Below are positions 13,380-16,770 of a stretch of 16,770 nt of DNA, piece by piece. Numbering within the stretch: position 1 is the first letter of the stretch; each line of letters starts with the position of its first letter. The translations under genes were made by a program, and so were the position numbers. The stretch comes from a bacterium (GTDB lineage: Bacteria > ARS69): contig JALGZO010000750.1 in NCBI GenBank assembly GCA_025774865.1, positions 1 to 16,770 of the forward strand, written 5' to 3'. The notes under the pieces were generated by a model. That model did not search any database. It was not told where the DNA came from and saw only the letters and a program-made list of their open reading frames with translations.

Positions 13380-14368
13380 GACCGCGCTCCCCGCGGGCGC
13401 CTGCCGAGGACTAGACTGGCGACCCCCCTGGTCATGCCCCATCCGCGCGCGTACGCGCGGAGCGTCGCCACGAATGCGAGCGAGAGCACGCGAATCGAGC
13501 GCGCGTGGAGGGCGACCCTGGCCGCGAGCACCGTGCTCAACAGGAACACGAGCGAGAACGTGACGAGTGCGATCGGGCCCGCGAGCCGAACGAAGACCGC
13601 ACTCAGCGCGACAACTCCCGAGAGCGCCGCGAGCGGCGGAGCGACCAGGTCGAGCGGTCCGGCGTACCCGTCGCCGCGCACGCGCCGCGGGTGCGTTCCG
13701 TAGAGAACCACGCGCCAGAAGCCGTGCCGCGATTGTTCGCGACCGTACCGGGCGAGGGACGTCGGGTGGTAGTGATCCACCAGGGCCTCCGGCACGAAAC
13801 GAATCCGGTGGCCGGCGTCCCGTAGGCGGTAGCAGAGATCGCTGTCCTCGCCCGAGGCCTCCGAGTAGAACGCGTCGAAACCGCCGACGGACTCGAGCGC
13901 CTCGCGACGCACCCCGAAGTTGAACGAGCCCACGTACTCGACCTCCCGGCCGAGACGCGAGTGTCGCCAGACGATCTCGGCGTGAACGATTTCGGCGAGG
14001 CGGCAACCCGGATTCGCGATGCCATAACTACCGCCCGCCACGGGCGTCCCCGTGTCAATGGCGCCGGCCAGAAGCCGCACCCAGTCCGGGTGAGGCACGC
14101 AGTCGGAATCGGTGAACAGGATCACGGGGGCGCGCGCCTCCCGCCAGCCTCGGTTGCGCGCAGCCGCCGGGCCCGAGTTCGCCTGACGGATCACTCGTGC
14201 TCCCATCCGCTCCGCCACCGCTGCGGTGTCGTCGGTGGAGCCGTCGTCCACCACGACGATCTCCAGGGACGGCGCCCCCTCCTGTGCACGACAGGCGGCG
14301 AGCGACGCCGGAAGCGTGCTCGTGGCGTCGCGAGCCGGGATGACGATGGACACGGCGGGCTCGGTCAA
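13376..14368 (-). CDS. GT2 glycosyltransferase with C-terminal membrane helices
   Basis: 330-residue inverting GT-A transferase. Motifs from the TTG start: VSIVIPARDATSTLPASLAA (6-25), VVVDDGSTDDTAAV (38-51), NSGPAAARNRGWREA, FTDSDCVPHPDW (85-96) containing the DxD site, the acceptor motif SGEDSDLCYRL (172-182), which holds the likely catalytic base, and QSRHGF (212-217), a weak echo of the QxxRW motif of processive GT2 enzymes. Two or three membrane helices lie at about 243-305, so the catalytic domain faces the cytoplasm at the membrane. It probably adds a sugar to a membrane-bound glycan intermediate; donor and acceptor cannot be read. TTG 14368 overlaps the upstream TGA (TTGA) and follows GGGAGAGGGAA by five bases. 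The upstream open extension to 14440 is not needed. Confidence 0.88.
   Translation of the reverse strand: MTEPAVSIVIPARDATSTLPASLAACRAQEGAPSLEIVVVDDGSTDDTAAVAERMGARVIRQANSGPAAARNRGWREARAPVILFTDSDCVPHPDWVRLLAGAIDTGTPVAGGSYGIANPGCRLAEIVHAEIVWRHSRLGREVEYVGSFNFGVRREALESVGGFDAFYSEASGEDSDLCYRLRDAGHRIRFVPEALVDHYHPTSLARYGREQSRHGFWRVVLYGTHPRRVRGDGYAGPLDLVAPPLAALSGVVALSAVFVRLAGPIALVTFSLVFLLSTVLAARVALHARSIRVLSLAFVATLRAYARGWGMTRGVASLVLGRRPRGARS
13387..13392 (-). promoter_or_regulatory. Ribosome binding site for the GTG start at 13379
   Basis: GGGGAG on the minus strand, seven bases before GTG. It fixes the start at the typical GT2 N-terminus instead of the long upstream extension of the open frame. Confidence 0.6.
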
Positions 14369-15486
14369 CCGACTTCCCTCTCCCAGATCTCGGCGATCTC
14401 GCGAACCGCGGCGTCGGAGCTCGCATGCTCTCGGAGCCACTCGACTCCCGCGGCGGGATCGGAGCCGGACGGGGCGCCGAGCTCCGCACTCACGGCCGCG
14501 ACGAAGTCCCCGGGACCGCCGTCCACCAGCCGAATGAACGGTCGAAGCCGTTCCGCGTCGGACGTCGCGGAGGCGACGACCCTCACGCCGGCCGCCAACG
14601 CTTCCCGGATCTTGATCGACGCGCGGTACCGGTTGACTTCCCGGTCCTCGAGAAAGTTCAGCGCGACGTCGGCGAGAGCATAGTAGGACGCCACCTCGTC
14701 GTGCGGAACGCCTCCGACGAAGACGACGAAGCCCGGCGGAAGACGGCTCGCGGCGATGTCCTCGAGGCGTCGGCGGTCGCGGCCGTCTCCCACGACCAGG
14801 AGACGGGCGTTCGGGTACTGGGCCGATACGGGCGCGAGGGCCCCCAGGAGCGCTCCGAGGTCGGAAGCCGGGCCCAAGTGTCCGGCGTACAGAAGCACGG
14901 GACCGGACCCGAGACCGAGCCGGGCACGAAGCTCGGGAGACGCCGTGGGGGCCGCGAAACGATCGGCGTCGACCGACTGCTCCACGAACACCGGCTCGCG
15001 CCCCGCTCCCCGCATCGGTCCCACGAGTCGACCCATGTTCTCGTTGTGCACAGTAACGTCATCGGCGGTCTTCGCCGCCGTGCGAAAGAAGCGTTCGACG
15101 ATGGCCCGCGCGGGCCCGGGCCGGTAATACGCACCATCGAGATCGTCGAGGTCGACCGCGACCCGCGCTCCCCGCGACCGGGCGATCCGGGCCGGCGCCC
15201 AGACGTTGGGAAGCGCCTTCAGCGTCCAGACGACCCGCGGCCGGATCCGCAGGACGGCCGCGGCGCCGTGCGCGAGCCAAAGACCCGCCTGCCACTCCGG
15301 CCGAACGGGGAGGCGCGGACACGGAACACGGTGGACGCCGGGCGGCGTTTCGGGATCGGAGCCGGGCGGGGCGGGCTCGACGAGCGAGACCTCATGGCCG
15401 CGGCGCGCGAGGGCACCGGCGAGCCCGCGGAAGCGGATCGCGCTCCCGGACTGGTGCTCTACGGACGACAGAAGGAGGATTCTCAT
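14365..15486 (-). CDS. GT4-type (GT-B fold) glycosyltransferase
   Basis: 373-residue retaining glycosyltransferase. The N-terminal half (1-185) starts MRILLLSSVEHQSGSAIRFR and includes VDLDDLDGAYY (111-121) and EQSVDADRF. The C-terminal donor half includes LLYAGHLGPASD (198-209), LLVVGDGRDRRRLE (229-242), FVGGVPHDEVASYYALADV (256-274) and the nucleotide-sugar clamp SIKIREALAAGVRVVAS (290-306), with K292 and E295 in the E-x7-E region. GT4 enzymes transfer sugars from nucleotide donors onto growing glycans in the cytoplasm; the specific linkage is unknown. There is no signal peptide or membrane helix. ATG 15486 overlaps the sulfatase-family stop by one base (TGATG). The frame is open to 15591, but that extension only overlaps the upstream gene. 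Confidence 0.9.
   Translation of the reverse strand: MRILLLSSVEHQSGSAIRFRGLAGALARRGHEVSLVEPAPPGSDPETPPGVHRVPCPRLPVRPEWQAGLWLAHGAAAVLRIRPRVVWTLKALPNVWAPARIARSRGARVAVDLDDLDGAYYRPGPARAIVERFFRTAAKTADDVTVHNENMGRLVGPMRGAGREPVFVEQSVDADRFAAPTASPELRARLGLGSGPVLLYAGHLGPASDLGALLGALAPVSAQYPNARLLVVGDGRDRRRLEDIAASRLPPGFVVFVGGVPHDEVASYYALADVALNFLEDREVNRYRASIKIREALAAGVRVVASATSDAERLRPFIRLVDGGPGDFVAAVSAELGAPSGSDPAAGVEWLREHASSDAAVREIAEIWEREVG
14374..14384 (-). promoter_or_regulatory. Ribosome binding site deciding the TTG start at 14368
   Basis: The purine-rich run GGGAGAGGGAA on the minus strand ends five bases before TTG. It supports a TTG start that overlaps the previous stop codon by four bases. Confidence 0.6.
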
Positions 15487-16770
15487 CAGTGCGCGTACCC
15501 GAGCGCTCGAAGCCGGCGAACCGCCTCGGGATCGGGTTCCGAGTGTCGCGGCGGCTCCCCTCTCGGCAGCGCCGCGCTCAGCCCCTCCCATTCCGGTCCG
15601 GTCGGCTCGACCGGTTGCCTCTCACCGGGGTCCTGCGTCAGGTCGAAGCCGATCCGCGATCCGGTCTCCCGATTCACGAGGAGCTTGCCGGTACCGCCGT
15701 CTTCCGTGAGCACGATCGCCGTCTGGTCCTCCTTCCCTTCCGGCGCGAAAGTCTCGGCGACGATCGGTTCTACCGGCGGATCGAGCTCCCCCCGGTAGCC
15801 CCCGAACGCGAATGCCCGCAAGGTCTCCGCGACGGACGTCACGGGAACGTCGAACTCGGTGCCCACCCAGTTCACGAGCGACACCTGCGGATGGACGAAG
15901 ACGTAGGGCACGCGCAGGTCTTCTTCGTAGAGCTGCGACCCGTGCGTGAGCTCACCGTGCTGTTCCAATCCCTCGCCATGATCCGCCGTCAAGAGGACCA
16001 GACCCTCGCCGTTCGTCTCATTGCGAAAGGCACGGAGGAGATCCTCCAACCAGCGGTCCGTCTCCCGGATCTCCGCGTCGTACGACGAGACCGGCCACCC
16101 CGTCACCGGCTTCCCGCCCGCGGCCGTCCATCCGACGGACTCGCGGGCGAACCGTCGCTCCAGAACTTCGGGAGCGTCGTACGGCGTGTGCGGGTCGAAC
16201 AGGTGAACCCACAGAAACCGCGGAGGCGAGGACTCGGCCAGCCACCGTATCGCAGCCGCGCAGGTCTTCTCGGCCCTTCGCTCGATCAGATCGAAGGGAA
16301 GGATGCGATTCGCGACTCGCACGGTGGCCAGTGCGGTCATCATGGGATGAACGCTTTCGAGCCGTGAAAACGTGTCGTCGTACGTCTGGAATCCGGGAGC
16401 GAGGCCGGACAGGCTCGCCTTGAGCGGAATGCCGCTGACGAACGCGGCGCAGCTCCAGCCGGCCTCGGAGATCTCGCGGACGATCGTGGGAATGTGTTCC
16501 GGGAGCGCCGTGCCGTTGTTCAGCACGCCGTGCTCCCGGGGAGTCCGACCGGTCATCATCGACACATGGCTCGGGTTCGTGAGCGGGATCGGCGCGTACG
16601 CGCGGGCATGCGCGCAGCTGGTCCGGGCGAGACGATCGATCGCCGGGGTCGTGCCACGCGGGTAACCGTAGCACGAGAGGTGATCGGCGCGCGTCGTGTC
16701 CAGCGTGACGAGCAGGATGTCCCGGGCGTCGTGCGCCGCCGCGCCGGCCCTGGCGGCCGGCCCGGGTGGG
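15486..16770 (-). CDS. Sulfatase / alkaline-phosphatase-superfamily hydrolase, N-terminus cut by window edge
   Basis: The reading frame is open to the right edge, so about 427 C-terminal residues are visible and the start, with any signal sequence, is missing. Numbering from the edge, the metal-binding start is DILLVTLDTTRADHLSCYGY (17-36). The active-site segment reads PLTNPSHVSMMTG (62-74). Then come HLFDPHTPYDAP (189-200), TADHGEGLEQHGELTHGS (261-278) and LYEEDLRVPYVF (280-291), all typical of PF00884. Formylglycine sulfatases have Cys or Ser at the start of C-x-P-S-R; here it is Thr64 and the Arg is His, so classical sulfatase activity is unlikely. A Thr nucleophile is known in phosphoethanolamine and phosphoglycerol transferases of this superfamily, so a phospho-transfer or phosphatase role is possible. 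A shorter start at GTG 16565 would lose the metal site. It is the first visible gene of unit 1. Confidence 0.88.
   Translation of the reverse strand, partial: PPGPAARAGAAAHDARDILLVTLDTTRADHLSCYGYPRGTTPAIDRLARTSCAHARAYAPIPLTNPSHVSMMTGRTPREHGVLNNGTALPEHIPTIVREISEAGWSCAAFVSGIPLKASLSGLAPGFQTYDDTFSRLESVHPMMTALATVRVANRILPFDLIERRAEKTCAAAIRWLAESSPPRFLWVHLFDPHTPYDAPEVLERRFARESVGWTAAGGKPVTGWPVSSYDAEIRETDRWLEDLLRAFRNETNGEGLVLLTADHGEGLEQHGELTHGSQLYEEDLRVPYVFVHPQVSLVNWVGTEFDVPVTSVAETLRAFAFGGYRGELDPPVEPIVAETFAPEGKEDQTAIVLTEDGGTGKLLVNRETGSRIGFDLTQDPGERQPVEPTGPEWEGLSAALPRGEPPRHSEPDPEAVRRLRALGYAH

Noticed and set aside
16561-16565. GTG 16565 as the start of the sulfatase-family gene
   Set aside because: The same frame continues to the window edge and contains the essential metal-binding start DILLVTLDTTRADH, so the gene is longer and simply cut by the edge.
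1-16770. CRISPR arrays, tRNA or rRNA genes, insertion sequences, riboswitches
   Set aside because: No regularly spaced repeats, transposase motifs, cloverleaf-like segments or conserved RNA elements were seen; coding sequence fills almost the whole window.

Overview
All genes in this window lie on the minus strand, so transcription runs from high to low coordinates. The DNA is GC-rich (roughly two thirds by eye), with bacterial gene structure: no introns, Shine-Dalgarno sites, frequent GTG and TTG starts, and stop/start overlaps at almost every junction. No rRNA, tRNA or housekeeping gene fixes the lineage. A high-GC Gram-negative bacterium, perhaps an uncultured FCB-type or acidobacterial relative, is a guess.

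The window is a surface-glycan or lipid-linked-sugar locus of 13 genes in two back-to-back transcription units. Unit 1 (16770 down to 8489) holds a sulfatase/alkaline-phosphatase-superfamily protein cut by the window edge, a GT4 glycosyltransferase, a membrane-anchored GT2, a DPM/DPG-synthase-like GT2, and two large GT-C membrane glycosyltransferases with C-terminal TPR repeats. It ends in a clear intrinsic terminator (8460-8485).

Unit 2 (8362 down to 1) starts just past that terminator, with a candidate promoter abutting it. It holds a small DUF2304 membrane protein, a third GT-C/TPR paralogue, a DPM/DPG-like GT2, a Gfo/Idh/MocA sugar dehydrogenase, a GtrB/DPM-like GT2 with two C-terminal membrane helices, a soluble DPM1-like GT2, and a GT2 fused to a polyprenyl-phosphate glycosylphosphotransferase-like half whose catalytic Asp-Glu pair is gone. 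The last gene is the start of a secreted protein that runs off the left edge.

Working model (inference): the DPM-like GT2 enzymes charge polyprenyl phosphate with sugars on the cytoplasmic face. The three GT-C/TPR proteins then use these lipid-linked sugars outside the cytoplasmic membrane. The dehydrogenase makes an oxidised nucleotide sugar, and the GT4 and other GT2 enzymes build a glycan. No Wzx flippase, Wzy polymerase or ABC exporter lies in the window. The most unusual elements are the three GT-C/TPR paralogues, which resemble eukaryotic TMTC O-mannosyltransferases in domain order, and the GT2/dead-phosphotransferase fusion. There is no stretch over 300 bases without a gene; the longest gap, 8363-8488, is the regulatory boundary between the two units.
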